Below are positions 35,095-44,229 of a DNA stretch of 64,000 bases, piece after piece (within the stretch, counting starts at the first letter, position 1; the number at the start of each line of letters is the position of its first letter). The notes under the pieces were generated by a model, which worked only from the letters and a program-made list of their open reading frames with translations, had not been told where the DNA came from and did not search any database. Source of the DNA: Asticcacaulis sp. YBE204. Lineage in GTDB: Bacteria; Pseudomonadota; Alphaproteobacteria; Caulobacterales; Caulobacteraceae. The stretch lies in contig NZ_AWGF01000001.1 of the NCBI RefSeq assembly GCF_000495855.1, positions 372,001 through 436,000 of the forward strand, given 5' to 3'. The translations under genes were made by a program, and so were the position numbers.

Positions 35095-35712
35095 CTACAG
35101 AATCCGGATCATATGGACGGCCTCGTGCCGGCCTTCGCGCCCCATCGAGGTTTCCAGCGTCCGGCGGCCCGTATAGAGGAAGCCCGCCCGCGCCAGCATC
35201 CGCGCCGACGGATCGTTGTCGGCAAAGTGCGCGGCGTGCAGCACGCGGTGACCACCGAAGCGTTCCGCGTAGCCGATCAGGCCTTCCAGCGCCTCGAGGC
35301 CATAGCCGTGGCCTTGGAACTCCGGCGCGATGCAGATGCCGACCGAAGGACCGAACAGGTGCAATCCGCCGGTCTGACCGCAGGTCGCACGGTCAAGGCT
35401 GGTGATACCAATCAGGTTTTCGGACTCGTCGCGCACCGCAAAGACCGGCAAACGCGGCGACGAATTCATCCGCGCCTTATCTATAAAGGCCTTGGCGTCG
35501 AACGCGGTGAACGGATGCGCGATCGCATGGGTCATGCGCGCCACGGATTTGTGGGCAAAGACCTGACGCACATCATCGAGATCGTCCGGGCACAGGCCCG
35601 ACAGATAGAGGCGCTTGGTCTGCACGGCATGGCTGACGCGACCAGCGAGGCGGCCAATAGCGGCGCGGTTGCTGAGGGGCAGGCTGTGGACTTCGGGTGT
35701 TCTGACGATCAT
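35095..35712 (-). CDS. GNAT family N-acetyltransferase (RimJ/RimL-like)
   Basis: A 205-residue acetyltransferase of the Acetyltransf_3/4 type: the opening TKRLYLSGLCPDDLDDV near residue 33, CoA-binding ICIAPEFQGHGYGLEALEGL near residue 127, and HFADNDPSARMLARAGFLY. The frame extends to 35766; ATG 35712 has GGGGAA 5 bases upstream and is preferred. Homologues commonly sit between rpmA and obgE in alphaproteobacteria, so it may modify a ribosomal or translation protein; that is inference. Confidence 0.88.
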   Translation of the reverse strand: MIVRTPEVHSLPLSNRAAIGRLAGRVSHAVQTKRLYLSGLCPDDLDDVRQVFAHKSVARMTHAIAHPFTAFDAKAFIDKARMNSSPRLPVFAVRDESENLIGITSLDRATCGQTGGLHLFGPSVGICIAPEFQGHGYGLEALEGLIGYAERFGGHRVLHAAHFADNDPSARMLARAGFLYTGRRTLETSMGREGRHEAVHMIRIL

Positions 35713-35948
35713 GATATTCCCCGTTCGCTTCTTAAAAAAGAGGTGAACACACATGGCTTTTGCCACGCGCTTTGTTCGTTATGGCCCGATTTGTGCGGAC
35801 CCCGAGTTAAAGTGTCGGGAGGTGTCGTTTCTTGTGTGACGTGAGAGTGACAGATCGCACATAAAAATACGGCCTCCCGTGCCCTCGCAGAAATAAAGAT
35901 TCCGTAAGGAGCCGGTTTTACGAACGGGGAACTGGAGGGGAGGGCTTT

Positions 35949-36079
35949 GTTTTCGCGTAGCTTTTTTGCACGTGCGAAAACGAAAAGGGAGCCCGGAAAC
36001 AAATCCGGACTCCCCGTTCAAAGGCAATGTCCAGATCGGCTTAAATTAAGCGCGATCTGTGACACATCTTTCAGATCGC
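35949..36079 (-). terminator. Terminator and hairpin cluster after rpmA
   Basis: This part of the 367-base rpmA-GNAT spacer holds three hairpins. GCGATCTG/CAGATCGC (36052-36079) abuts the rpmA stop. GGGAG-x-CCGG...CCGG-x-CTCCC (35987-36014), followed on the minus strand by TTTTCGTTTTCG, is the likely intrinsic terminator. GTTTTCGC/GCGAAAAC (35949-35981) follows. The remaining 35713-35948 should contain the GNAT promoter; I see no gene there. Confidence 0.7.
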
Positions 36080-36349
36080 TTATTCGGCAGCGATAGCGGC
36101 CGGAATGATCGACACATAGCAGCGGTTGTCGCGCTTAGTCGTGAACTTCACCACGCCGTTGGCGGTGGCGAAGAGGGTGTGGTCGCGGCCGAGGCCGACA
36201 TTGTCACCCGGGAAGAACTTGGTGCCGCGCTGACGGACGAGGATGTTGCCCGCGAGGACGTTTTCCGAGCCGTACTTCTTTACGCCAAGGCGCTTGGATT
36301 CTGAATCGCGGCCGTTACGCGACGAGCCGCCGGACTTTTTGTGAGCCAT
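36080..36349 (-). CDS. rpmA: 50S ribosomal protein bL27
   Basis: Ribosomal protein whose N-terminal arm reaches the peptidyl transferase centre. The 89 residues show the standard [20 protein letters not shown] start, [20 protein letters not shown] and the C-terminal G-x-V-K-F region. It begins 26 bases after rplU, as is usual. Confidence 0.97.
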   Translation of the reverse strand: MAHKKSGGSSRNGRDSESKRLGVKKYGSENVLAGNILVRQRGTKFFPGDNVGLGRDHTLFATANGVVKFTTKRDNRCYVSIIPAAIAAE

Positions 36350-36375
36350 TGTTGAACTCCTCTATAACGTTACGA

Positions 36376-36894
36376 TTACGCTTCGTCGGAAGAGGCCTCA
36401 GTGGCCTTCTTCTTCGGAGCAGCTTTTTTCTTGGGGGCCGGAGCTTCTTCAGCGACCACGGTGTCAACGACCGGGGCTTCGACAGCGGCAGCAAGGCTGC
36501 GCGGCGCCAGGTTACGGGCGCGGGCGTCAAGCTCGGCCTTGGTCACCAGCGACACGGTGCCTTCCCAGGCGGCGGTCTTGCCGGCGCCGTTCAGCGAGGT
36601 GATACGGATGACCGTTTCGTGCTGACGGTGACCGTTGGTGCGGCGATAGCCCTGACGGCGGGTTTTCTTGAAGATCTTGACCTTCTTGCCCTTGCGGGTT
36701 TCGATCAGGGTGCCTTCGACCACAGCGCCTTCGACGACCGGAGCGCCGACAACGGCACCGGCGTCGTCGCCGACGAGGAGAACTTGGTCAAAGCGGATGG
36801 CGGCGCCTGCATCGCCTTCCAGCTTTTCAACGACGAGCAGATCGCCCGCCGAAACGCGGTATTGCTTACCGCCGGTCTTGATTACCGCATACAT
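36376..36894 (-). CDS. rplU: 50S ribosomal protein bL21 with long C-terminal extension
   Basis: Ribosomal protein bL21. The core (MYAVIKTGGKQYRVSAGDLL, then KVKIFKKTRRQGYRRTNGHR and QHETVIRI) occupies residues 1-100. The usual length is about 103; here there are 172, with an extension that is Ala/Val-rich and then Lys/Pro-rich (APAPKKKAAPKKK), ending acidic. Such tails occur in alphaproteobacterial bL21. It is the first gene of the rplU-rpmA unit, behind a leader of about 110 bases. Confidence 0.96.
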   Translation of the reverse strand: MYAVIKTGGKQYRVSAGDLLVVEKLEGDAGAAIRFDQVLLVGDDAGAVVGAPVVEGAVVEGTLIETRKGKKVKIFKKTRRQGYRRTNGHRQHETVIRITSLNGAGKTAAWEGTVSLVTKAELDARARNLAPRSLAAAVEAPVVDTVVAEEAPAPKKKAAPKKKATEASSDEA

Positions 36895-37006
36895 CGGTTT
36901 AGCCTCTAAGCTTTAGTGACTGGCAAACCCGAACGGTGATAAAACCTGCGGTTCGCGCAAAAAAGGATGATCCCCGTGAGGTTGCCCTCCGGGAGAAGAG
37001 GGGCGC

Positions 37007-37034
37007 TTTATATAGTTTTTGGCCTGTGAGTCAA
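37007..37034 (-). promoter_or_regulatory. Promoter of rplU-rpmA
   Basis: On the minus strand TTGACT (37034-37029) and TATAAA (37012-37007) are 16 bases apart. The transcript would start near 37000 and carry a leader of about 105 bases (37000-36895) containing CCCGGAGGG and a T6 run near 36960; whether that leader is regulatory is not clear from sequence. Confidence 0.6.
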
Positions 37035-37169
37035 TCGCTCTTTGTCGGGCTTTTCCAACAAAATGAGGCCTTGCCGGATTCGCTCTGATATCGGAGCAAA
37101 ACGGCGGTGTACAATCCAAGGCTTGATTTCAGTTGCCAAAAGCCTACTTAGAGCCGGACTGTATATCAT

Positions 37170-38330
37170 ATGAGAGCGCATCCCATGGCCGATACCGCAA
37201 ACGCCGTCGCGAAAACCCCCGTCACCGTCCTGACCGGCTATCTGGGCGCGGGCAAGACGACGCTGCTCAACCGCATTCTGTCGGAAAACCACGGGCAGAA
37301 ATACGCGGTCATTGTCAATGAGTTCGGTGAAATCGGCATCGATAACGACCTGATCGTCGGCGCCGACGAAGAAGTGTTCGAAATGAACAACGGCTGCGTC
37401 TGTTGCACGGTGCGTGGCGACCTGATCCGCATCCTTAGCGGCCTGATGAAGCGCAAGGGTCGTTTCGACGCCATCATCGTGGAAACCACGGGCCTCGCCG
37501 ATCCCGGCCCGGTGGCCCAGACCTTCTTCGTCGACGAAGACGTCAAGGCGCGCACCTATCTCGACTCGGTGACAGCGCTGGTCGATGCCAAGCATTTCAA
37601 ATCGGCCTTGGCCACCGACCGCGTGGTCAAGGAACAGATCGCCTTTGCCGACCATGTGATCCTCAACAAGACCGATCTGGTGACCGCCGCCGAGCTGGAC
37701 GAGGTAGAGGCGCGCATCAAGGGCCTCAACCCGCTGGCCTCGATCCAGCGTGCCGAACGGTCTGGCGTCGAGATCACGAGCCTGCTCAACCAGCACCGCT
37801 TCTCGCTCGACAAGATGGAAACCATCGCCAATCACGACGAGCACGGCGTGGATTGCGGCGACGACTGCGGGCATGATCACCCCCATCATGGTCATGACCA
37901 CGGACATCACCATCACGATCATGGGCACAACCCGGCACATGGTGAGCCCGGTCACGTTCATGACGAACATTGCGGCCACGATCACCATCATCATGACCAT
38001 GCACATTCGCACCTGAACCCGATTCACGACGATGAAATCCGCTCGGTGTCGCTGTCGTCGGAAAAGCCGGTCGATGGCGTCAAGTTCACCAAGTGGCTCG
38101 ACAAGCTGCTGGCCGAAAAGGGGCAGGACATCCTGCGCGCCAAGGGCATCCTCCACGTGCAGGGCGAAGAAAAGCGTCTGGTCTTTCAGGCCGTACACAT
38201 GATCCTCGAAGGCGAACTGCAACAGCGCTGGCGCGAAGGCGAACACCGCCTGAGCCGCGCGGTCTTCATCGGTCGTCACCTTGATGACGCGGCGCTGAAG
38301 GCCGGGTTCGAGGCCTGTATTGTACAATAG
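37170..38330 (+). CDS. CobW/COG0523 family GTPase, probable zinc metallochaperone
   Basis: A 386-residue G3E GTPase. It has Walker A TGYLGAGKTTLLN (about residue 22), the metal-binding CVCC within NNGCVCCTVRGDL (about 76), and the NKTD base motif. A His-rich insert of about 50 residues (about 230-280, e.g. DHGHHHHDHGHN) lies before the CobW C-terminal domain. This composition is typical of zinc-related members. Starts at 37170 or 37185 (MADTANAV) are both possible. A WD40-type gene follows, as in other alphaproteobacterial zinc loci. I could not confirm a Zur box upstream. Confidence 0.9.
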   Translation: MRAHPMADTANAVAKTPVTVLTGYLGAGKTTLLNRILSENHGQKYAVIVNEFGEIGIDNDLIVGADEEVFEMNNGCVCCTVRGDLIRILSGLMKRKGRFDAIIVETTGLADPGPVAQTFFVDEDVKARTYLDSVTALVDAKHFKSALATDRVVKEQIAFADHVILNKTDLVTAAELDEVEARIKGLNPLASIQRAERSGVEITSLLNQHRFSLDKMETIANHDEHGVDCGDDCGHDHPHHGHDHGHHHHDHGHNPAHGEPGHVHDEHCGHDHHHHDHAHSHLNPIHDDEIRSVSLSSEKPVDGVKFTKWLDKLLAEKGQDILRAKGILHVQGEEKRLVFQAVHMILEGELQQRWREGEHRLSRAVFIGRHLDDAALKAGFEACIVQ

Positions 38331-38332
38331 CT

Positions 38333-38451
38333 CCCTCGCCCCTTTGGGGAGAGGGCTGGGGTGAGGGGGCACACTTCAGCGTCTGAGACGCCCCCTCACC
38401 CGGCTTAAAGACTTCGTCTTTGCGCCACCCTCTCCCCAAAGGGGCGAGGGG
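38333..38451 (+). repeat. Intergenic palindromic repeat, family A, copy 3
   Basis: Left arm CCCTCGCCCCTTTGGGGAGA, right arm TCTCCCCAAAGGGGCGAGGG, and the internal AAAGAC-TTC-GTCTTT hairpin: the cleanest copy in the window. It separates the CobW gene from the WD40 gene, and ends about 17 bases before the WD40 start codon. Confidence 0.88.
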
Positions 38452-38467
38452 AATGATAGAGAGACCT

Positions 38468-39457
38468 ATGCCCTTCGCTTTTGAGAAACATTTCGACGAA
38501 TACGTCATCGCTGCCCTGTTCGATTCCGCCGACGATCCGGTAGTGGCTCTGGGCGATGGCCGCGTGGTGTTTCCCGATGTCGACGCGGTGTTTGAGCCGC
38601 ACCCGAATGCCGGTATCCTGAGTGCGGTGATCCATCCGTCAGGCCTTGGCATTATCACCGGAGGCGACGACGGGCGCATCGTATGGACGACCAAGGACTC
38701 CGGTCCTATCGAGATCGCTCACATCAAGGGGGCGTGGTTCGACGCGATCGCTGCCAATGGGGCGGCCATGCTGATCGCGGCCTCGGCGGGCAAGAAGGTT
38801 TACGTCTTCGATATCGTCAAGAAGACCGCACCGGTGGTCTTCGAGCATACGGCCTCGATCGCCGACCTGACCTTCGACGCCAAGGGCCGCAAGCTTTACG
38901 GGGCCAGCTATAACGGCGTCGCTGTCTGGTTTTCGCGCATCGCCCAGCAAAAGCCCGTCCTGCTCAAATGGGCCGGTTCGCACACCAAAATCGCCATCAG
39001 TCCGGATGACAAGTTCCTGATTACCGCCATGCAGGAAAACGCCCTGCACGGCTGGCGGCTGTCGGACGCCAAGGACATGCGCATGGGCGGTTATCCGGCC
39101 AAGATCAAGTCGCTCGACTTCTTCGCCAAAGGCAAGCTGCTGGCGACGTCAGGGGCCAATGGCGCAGTCGTCTGGCCCTTTCTAAAGGCCAATGGTCCGA
39201 TGGGCGAGGAGGCCTCCGAGATCAATGCCGAAGAATCGACCATGGTGACGGTCGTTGCCGGATCGGTCGAGGACACGCTGCTGGCCGCCGGGACCGAGGA
39301 TGGACGCGTCTGGCTGGCGGAACTTCAGTCTACGGGTATCGACTGGATCAAGCGCGAAAAGGGCGCGGCGATCACGGCCTTGAGCGTGTCGGGAGAGGCC
39401 AATCGCCTGATATTTGGCGACGAAGACGGAAACGTGTATATATACGAGGCGGAGTAA
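38468..39457 (+). CDS. WD40-repeat protein, partner of CobW-type GTPase
   Basis: A 329-residue beta-propeller with several recognisable WD40-like units (e.g. [72 protein letters not shown]). There is no signal peptide, so it is cytoplasmic. The frame is open upstream into the family A repeat; ATG 38468 (MPFAFEKHF) is chosen. WD40 genes adjoining zinc-type CobW genes are common in alphaproteobacteria, but the role is not defined. Confidence 0.85.
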   Translation: MPFAFEKHFDEYVIAALFDSADDPVVALGDGRVVFPDVDAVFEPHPNAGILSAVIHPSGLGIITGGDDGRIVWTTKDSGPIEIAHIKGAWFDAIAANGAAMLIAASAGKKVYVFDIVKKTAPVVFEHTASIADLTFDAKGRKLYGASYNGVAVWFSRIAQQKPVLLKWAGSHTKIAISPDDKFLITAMQENALHGWRLSDAKDMRMGGYPAKIKSLDFFAKGKLLATSGANGAVVWPFLKANGPMGEEASEINAEESTMVTVVAGSVEDTLLAAGTEDGRVWLAELQSTGIDWIKREKGAAITALSVSGEANRLIFGDEDGNVYIYEAE

Positions 39458-39466
39458 CCGATTTCA

Positions 39467-39585
39467 TACTCCCCCACTTGTGGGGGAGATGTCGCGAAGC
39501 GACAGAGGGGGGCCTTGCGGTGGAAAGGCCCCCCACCGTCTTTTGCCTTCGGCAAAATCCACCTCCCCCGCGTGGCGGGGGAGTA
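39467..39585 (+). repeat. Intergenic palindromic repeat, family B, copy 2
   Basis: TACTCCCCCACTTGTGGGGG at the left, CCCCCGCGTGGCGGGGGAGT at the right, with GAGGGGGGCCTTGCGG / GGAAAGGCCCCCC and the small hairpins GTCGCGAAGCGAC and TTTTGCCTTCGGCAAAA inside. It fills the WD40-mtgA gap. Confidence 0.88.
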
Positions 39586-39611
39586 TTGATGGTGTGTACG
39601 GAGTTGTGGCC

Positions 39612-40304
39612 GTGGGGGCTAAGACAAAATTCGGCATAGGTCGCATATTGGTCATGCTGGTGGTAGGCGGGTTCGCGTTCAGCGTCCTGTCGGTCGCCGT
39701 GCATCGTTTTCTGCCGGTGCCGGTGACCTTTCTGATGGTGCAGCGTCTGGCCGAGGGCAAGGGCTACCACCACGAATGGGTGCCGCTATCGCGTATCTCC
39801 GACAACCTCAAGGTCTCGGTCATCGCCGCCGAAGACGCCAAGTTCTGTACGCACTACGGCTTCGACATGACCGCCATCGAGAAGGCCCAGCGCTCGAACG
39901 CGCGCGGGCGCAAGGTGCGCGGCGGCTCGACCATTTCGCAACAGACCGCCAAGAACGCCTTCCTGTGGCCGCAGCGCTCCTATGTGCGCAAGGGCGTCGA
40001 GGCCTACTACACCCTGCTGATCGAAACTCTGTGGTCCAAGAAACGGATCATGGAGGTCTATCTGAACAGCGCTGAATGGGGGCCGGGCATCTATGGCGCG
40101 GAGGCTGCCTCGCAATACTGGTTCGGCAAGTCGGCCTCGGAGCTGACGCGATCGGAGGCCTCGCGGCTGGCGGCCATTTTGCCGTCGCCGCTCAAGTGGA
40201 AGGCGGCCAATTCCGGCAAGTACGTCAAGCGCCGCTCCGGCAAGATCAGCGCCAATGCCGGCCTCGTCAAGCGCGAGGGCATCGAAACGTGCGTGCTGGA
40301 TTAA
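39612..40304 (+). CDS. mtgA: Monofunctional peptidoglycan glycosyltransferase
   Basis: Polymerises lipid II into glycan strands at the outer face of the inner membrane. The 230 residues have one N-terminal transmembrane segment ([19 protein letters not shown]) and the GT51 motifs: [14 protein letters not shown] (about residue 74), [13 protein letters not shown] (about 104), [13 protein letters not shown] and [20 protein letters not shown]. The frame runs back through the repeat; GTG 39612, with GGAG 8 bases upstream, is preferred. The next gene begins 10 bases after the stop. Confidence 0.93.
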   Translation: MGAKTKFGIGRILVMLVVGGFAFSVLSVAVHRFLPVPVTFLMVQRLAEGKGYHHEWVPLSRISDNLKVSVIAAEDAKFCTHYGFDMTAIEKAQRSNARGRKVRGGSTISQQTAKNAFLWPQRSYVRKGVEAYYTLLIETLWSKKRIMEVYLNSAEWGPGIYGAEAASQYWFGKSASELTRSEASRLAAILPSPLKWKAANSGKYVKRRSGKISANAGLVKREGIETCVLD

Positions 40305-40314
40305 AGGGGGCAAG

Positions 40315-40875
40315 GTGATTGAGGTTATTGAAACCGGTGGAATAACCGTTCTGTTTCACCTGGGCCTGGTTATCGCCGTGTCCGGTATTTGGTTGCATAC
40401 GGCTTTTCAGCTTGTTTCCGGCACCCGAAAAGGTCGTCCGACCGACCGGGTTTATTATGCTCTGGTTCTGATCGCCATGTCGGCCATTTGGACCTCGACC
40501 TTGTTTTTTCTGGGGGCGGCTCTGGCGGAAAAGGACAAGTTCTTTGGCAGCACGGTTCATCATATGACCTGGGCGGTCGTGGTCTTGTGTCTGGGCTTGG
40601 CGGAAGTTTTTCGAGGGAAAGCCATCCGAGCCCACCGCAATAAAGAGCGGCGGGAATGGCCTTTCCTAAATAGAGCGCTTGATCACCGACATAACGATCC
40701 GTTGACGCGGGAGCAAAAACCGGCATCCGGCCTCACTTTGTTAATTGGCGTATTTTTCGTATTAGCAGGCAGTCTTACGCTCGGATATTACGCACTGAAC
40801 GCAACGACTACCCTTCTGGCGCTCTCGTCCGACTGGCAAGCCGTGCTTCTCGCGCTCGTGGGTTTATTGAGTTAA
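40315..40875 (+). CDS. Uncharacterised membrane protein, about four transmembrane segments
   Basis: A 186-residue protein that I do not recognise. Hydrophobic segments lie near residues 8-27 (VLFHLGLVIAVSGIWLHTAF), 46-70, 80-100 and 140-165; a basic cytoplasmic loop (RGKAIRAHRNKERR) connects the third and fourth. Start GTG 40315 has a GGGGG site and follows mtgA by 10 bases; an upstream in-frame ATG lies inside mtgA and is less likely. GC content looks lower than in mtgA. Co-transcription with mtgA is likely. Confidence 0.7.
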   Translation: MIEVIETGGITVLFHLGLVIAVSGIWLHTAFQLVSGTRKGRPTDRVYYALVLIAMSAIWTSTLFFLGAALAEKDKFFGSTVHHMTWAVVVLCLGLAEVFRGKAIRAHRNKERREWPFLNRALDHRHNDPLTREQKPASGLTLLIGVFFVLAGSLTLGYYALNATTTLLALSSDWQAVLLALVGLLS

Positions 40876-40995
40876 GGTTACATCATTAACCTCTCTTGAC
40901 GAACGCTTGAAAACGGCGTCACTTTCCCTCCGTATTTTCGCGCATGCTGGCCGCCCCGCAAAAGGCCGCGCGCTGCATTTTTCAGGAGGGTTTTG

Positions 40996-42891
40996 ATGAT
41001 CAAGCGTTTGTTGGTGTCCGTCGCAGGGCCTGCCCTGATCTCAGGTGTGCTGCTGTCGGGCTGTACCTCCATGCCGCCGGAAGCCCTGATCAAGGATATC
41101 GTTCCGCCCGCGCCGAAAGCGCCGTCGCTCACCGAAACCCCGGCCCCGCCGCCGGTCGTTGGCCCTACCGCCGAAGACGCCAAGGCCTATGTCGAGGCCG
41201 CAGAGGCGAAGCTCGCCACCATGGGGGAATACGCCGCCCGTGTGCAGTGGGTGCGCAACACCTATATCACCTACGACACCATGTGGCTGGAATCGAAGGC
41301 CAATGCCGACTACACCGAAGCCAATGTCAAGCTGGCCATGGGCGCGGCCAAGTTCAACGACGTGCAGGTCGACGAGGTCACCCGCCGCAAGCTGAACCTG
41401 CTCAAGCTGTCCCTGACGCTGCCCGCCGCCGACAAGCCCGGCGCGGCCGAGGAAATGGCCAAGCTGGCCACCTCGCTCGACTCGACCTACGCAACGGGGA
41501 AATTCACCTATAAGGGCAAGGTCTATACGCTGGACGACGCGTCGGAGGTCATGGCGACCTCGCGCGATCCGGTCCTGCTGCGCGCCATGTTCGAAGGCTG
41601 GCGCACCATTTCCGTGCCGATGAAGGGCGACTATACCAAGCTGGCGGCGTTGGCCAATGAAGGCGCCAAGGGGCTCGGATTTGCCGATACCGGCGCTTTG
41701 TGGCGCTCGAATTACGATATGGGACCGGATGAATTCGCCGCGGAAACCGACCGCCTGTGGGGGCAGGTCGAGCCCTTCTATCAGAACCTGCACTGCTATG
41801 TCCGTCGCAAGCTGAATGAAAAGTACGGCGACGCGGTGCAACCGAACAAGGGCCCGATCCGCGCCGACCTGCTCGGCAATATGTGGGCACAGGACTGGGC
41901 CAATATCTACGACGTGGTCGCCCCCAAGAACATCAAGGGCTCCAGCTATTCGCTCGACAAACTGCTGGTCGCCAAGAAGTACGATGCGACGAAGATGGTC
42001 AAGACGGGCGAGGGCTTCTATACCTCGCTGGGCCTTGCCGCCCTGCCGCAGACCTTCTGGGAACGTTCTCAGATCGTGCGCCCGAAAGACCGCGAAGTCG
42101 TCTGCCACGCCTCGGCCTGGGACGTCGACAATATCGACGATCTGCGCATCAAGATGTGTACCAACGTCAATGGCGAGGACTTCTATACGGTCCACCACGA
42201 ACTGGGTCACAACTACTATCAGCGTGCCTATAAGGACCAGCCGTTCCTGTTCAAGAACGGCGCCAATGACGGCTTCCACGAGGCTATCGGCGACTTCATC
42301 GGCCTGAGCGCCGTGACCCCGGTCTATCTCAACCAGATCGGCTTGCTCGATAAGGTGCCGGGCGAGTCCGAGGACATCCCCTACCTGCTGAAAATGGCAC
42401 TTGGCAAGGTGGCTTTCCTGCCGTTCGGCCTGATGGTCGACCGCTGGCGCTGGGAAGTCTATTCCGGCAAGATCACGCCGGCGCAGTACAACAGCCGCTG
42501 GTGGGAGCTGGTCAATCAGTATCAGGGCCTGACGCCGCCGGGCGTGCGTCCGACCGATGCCTTCGATCCGGGCGCCAAGTATCACGTGCCGGGTAACGTC
42601 CCCTATACGCGTTACTTCCTCGCCCACATCTATCAGTTCCAGTTCCAGAAGGCCGCCTGCGATCAGATCGGCTGGAAAGGCCCGCTGCATCGCTGCTCGA
42701 TCTACGGCCACAAAGAGGTCGGCACGAAGTTCAACGCCATGCTGGAGATGGGGCAGTCGAAGCCCTGGCCGGACGCGCTGGAAAGCTTCACGGGCACACG
42801 TCAGACCGATGCTTCGGCGGTGGCGGAGTACTTCAAACCGCTCAACGAATGGCTGATCGTGCAGAACAAGGGTCAGCAGTGCGGGTGGTAG
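40996..42891 (+). CDS. M2 family metallopeptidase (angiotensin-converting-enzyme type) lipoprotein
   Basis: A 631-residue zinc dipeptidyl carboxypeptidase-like enzyme. A lipoprotein signal ends at LLSGC, so the protein is anchored in the envelope. The zinc site HHELGH lies near residue 400, with the third ligand in NDGFHEAIGDF 24 residues later, as in ACE. Length matches the single-domain bacterial ACE homologues. RBS AGGAGGG lies 5 bases before ATG 40996. It is a single gene ended by a bidirectional terminator; the substrate is unknown. Confidence 0.93.
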   Translation: MIKRLLVSVAGPALISGVLLSGCTSMPPEALIKDIVPPAPKAPSLTETPAPPPVVGPTAEDAKAYVEAAEAKLATMGEYAARVQWVRNTYITYDTMWLESKANADYTEANVKLAMGAAKFNDVQVDEVTRRKLNLLKLSLTLPAADKPGAAEEMAKLATSLDSTYATGKFTYKGKVYTLDDASEVMATSRDPVLLRAMFEGWRTISVPMKGDYTKLAALANEGAKGLGFADTGALWRSNYDMGPDEFAAETDRLWGQVEPFYQNLHCYVRRKLNEKYGDAVQPNKGPIRADLLGNMWAQDWANIYDVVAPKNIKGSSYSLDKLLVAKKYDATKMVKTGEGFYTSLGLAALPQTFWERSQIVRPKDREVVCHASAWDVDNIDDLRIKMCTNVNGEDFYTVHHELGHNYYQRAYKDQPFLFKNGANDGFHEAIGDFIGLSAVTPVYLNQIGLLDKVPGESEDIPYLLKMALGKVAFLPFGLMVDRWRWEVYSGKITPAQYNSRWWELVNQYQGLTPPGVRPTDAFDPGAKYHVPGNVPYTRYFLAHIYQFQFQKAACDQIGWKGPLHRCSIYGHKEVGTKFNAMLEMGQSKPWPDALESFTGTRQTDASAVAEYFKPLNEWLIVQNKGQQCGW

Positions 42892-42928
42892 GACTGGCTT
42901 TGCTTTTTTAACCTGCCGCGCGGAATAG

Positions 42929-42958
42929 AAAACGGAGAAGGGGAGCCTTCTCCGTTTT
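42929..42958. terminator. Bidirectional intrinsic terminator
   Basis: Perfect 13-bp stem AAAACGGAGAAGG / CCTTCTCCGTTTT with a GGAG loop, T-rich on both strands. It lies between the convergent M2 peptidase and oxygenase genes. Confidence 0.9.
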
Positions 42959-42991
42959 CGTTATAACAGGCTATAATTGTGCAGACTGCGC

Positions 42992-43987
42992 CTAGGCCAG
43001 CTTGATTTCGCGCAGGCGCTGCTGGAGGAAGTCGTTGGCGGTAATCGACTGACCCGCATACTGGTCCGGGCGTTCGGCGGTGATCGTGCCGGGCAGGGTT
43101 TCGATCACGTAAGGGCTTTCGAAATGCAGGAAGAACGGCATCGAATAGCGTGAGAAGCCCTTGCGCGATTCCGCCGGATTGACGACGCGATGGATCGTCG
43201 AGGGCAGGACGTGATTGGTCAGGCGCGACAGCATGTCGCCGATATTGATGACGATGGCTCCCGGCGGCGGCGTAATCGGCAGCCACGACCCGTCGCGGTC
43301 GAGCAGTTGCAGACCCGGTTCTTCCGCTCCCATCAGCAGCGTAATCGCGTTGATATCACCGTGCGCCCCGGCGCGCACACTGGCCCCGGCCTTGTCCACC
43401 GGCGGGTAGTGCAGCATTCGCAGGACCGAATTGCCCAGTTCGACCTTGTCGTCGAAGAAGGCCGGATCGAGTTTGAGATAGATGGCGATGGCCTTGAGCA
43501 CCTTCTTGCCGAGGCCGTCGAGCGCCGCATAAAGCGCCTGAAACGTCTCTTTGAACTCAGGCACCTCGGTGGGCCAGATATTGTCGCGCATATGGTCGCG
43601 ATAGGGATGGTCTTCGGGCAGGTCGCGGCCGATGTGGTAAAACTCTTTCAGGTCGCTGGCCGTATAGCCCTTGGCGGTTTCGACGCCGAACGGCGTATAG
43701 CCGCGCGCGCCGCCCTTGCCCTTTTCGTGGTGGGCGGTCTTGGTGTCGACCGGCAGCTCGAAATAGTCTTTCGCCAGCGCATAGGCCTTGTCCACCAGGG
43801 CTTTGTCGAGACCCGCGCCGTCCTTGTCGAACAGGCCCGACAGCACCGCAAAGCCGTAGCGCTCGAACGACGACCCCAGTTTCTGCGAGAAGGCAGACAG
43901 GTCTGTATCATAGAGCGACAGGGGCACCGGCTCGATCGCGGGCGCGGTGGACAGGGGCGCGGAATCGTAAAGGGCGGTGTCGGACAT
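42992..43987 (-). CDS. 2-oxoglutarate/Fe(II)-dependent dioxygenase, isopenicillin-N-synthase-like
   Basis: A 331-residue non-haem iron oxygenase. The DIOX_N domain (about 22-140) contains YGFAVLSGLFD and RGYTPFGVETAKG; the catalytic domain (about 175-290) has AHGDINAITLLMG with the HxD ligands, LPSTIHRVVNP with the distal His, and RYSMPFF, whose arginine binds 2-oxoglutarate. These are the residues needed for activity. The substrate is unknown; the family covers small-molecule hydroxylases. It stands alone and divergent from the serine protease gene across a 242-base spacer in which I see no clear motif. Confidence 0.9.
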   Translation of the reverse strand: MSDTALYDSAPLSTAPAIEPVPLSLYDTDLSAFSQKLGSSFERYGFAVLSGLFDKDGAGLDKALVDKAYALAKDYFELPVDTKTAHHEKGKGGARGYTPFGVETAKGYTASDLKEFYHIGRDLPEDHPYRDHMRDNIWPTEVPEFKETFQALYAALDGLGKKVLKAIAIYLKLDPAFFDDKVELGNSVLRMLHYPPVDKAGASVRAGAHGDINAITLLMGAEEPGLQLLDRDGSWLPITPPPGAIVINIGDMLSRLTNHVLPSTIHRVVNPAESRKGFSRYSMPFFLHFESPYVIETLPGTITAERPDQYAGQSITANDFLQQRLREIKLA

Positions 43988-44229
43988 GGCTTACTCTTTT
44001 GGTGCTTTCAGATGATACTTTTATGACGATGCAGGCATCGCCATGCAAGCGGATAAATGGTCGCGGCACGCGCGTATTTTCAGAACCGTGCGCTGCTTTT
44101 CGTTCATTTGGAGCCGCTGACCCGCGCAATAGTATCACAGTGAGCGACTCATGTATGCTGTTGCGCGATTTTTTGATTGCAGCGACGGCGCGGGTGTCGT
44201 TTTGATGCGAACATATTTAGTGTCGCGTA

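Noticed and set aside
37140-37170. Possible Zur box before the CobW gene (TATATCATATGA)
   Set aside because: Too short and imperfect a palindrome to call without a motif model.
37870-38015. CAT/CAC-rich tract as a nucleotide repeat
   Set aside because: It simply encodes the histidine-rich insert of the CobW protein.
41041-42711. A 556-residue minus-strand frame opposite the M2 peptidase gene
   Set aside because: The plus strand encodes an intact zinc peptidase with signal peptide and ribosome site; the minus frame is Arg/His/Gly-rich noise.
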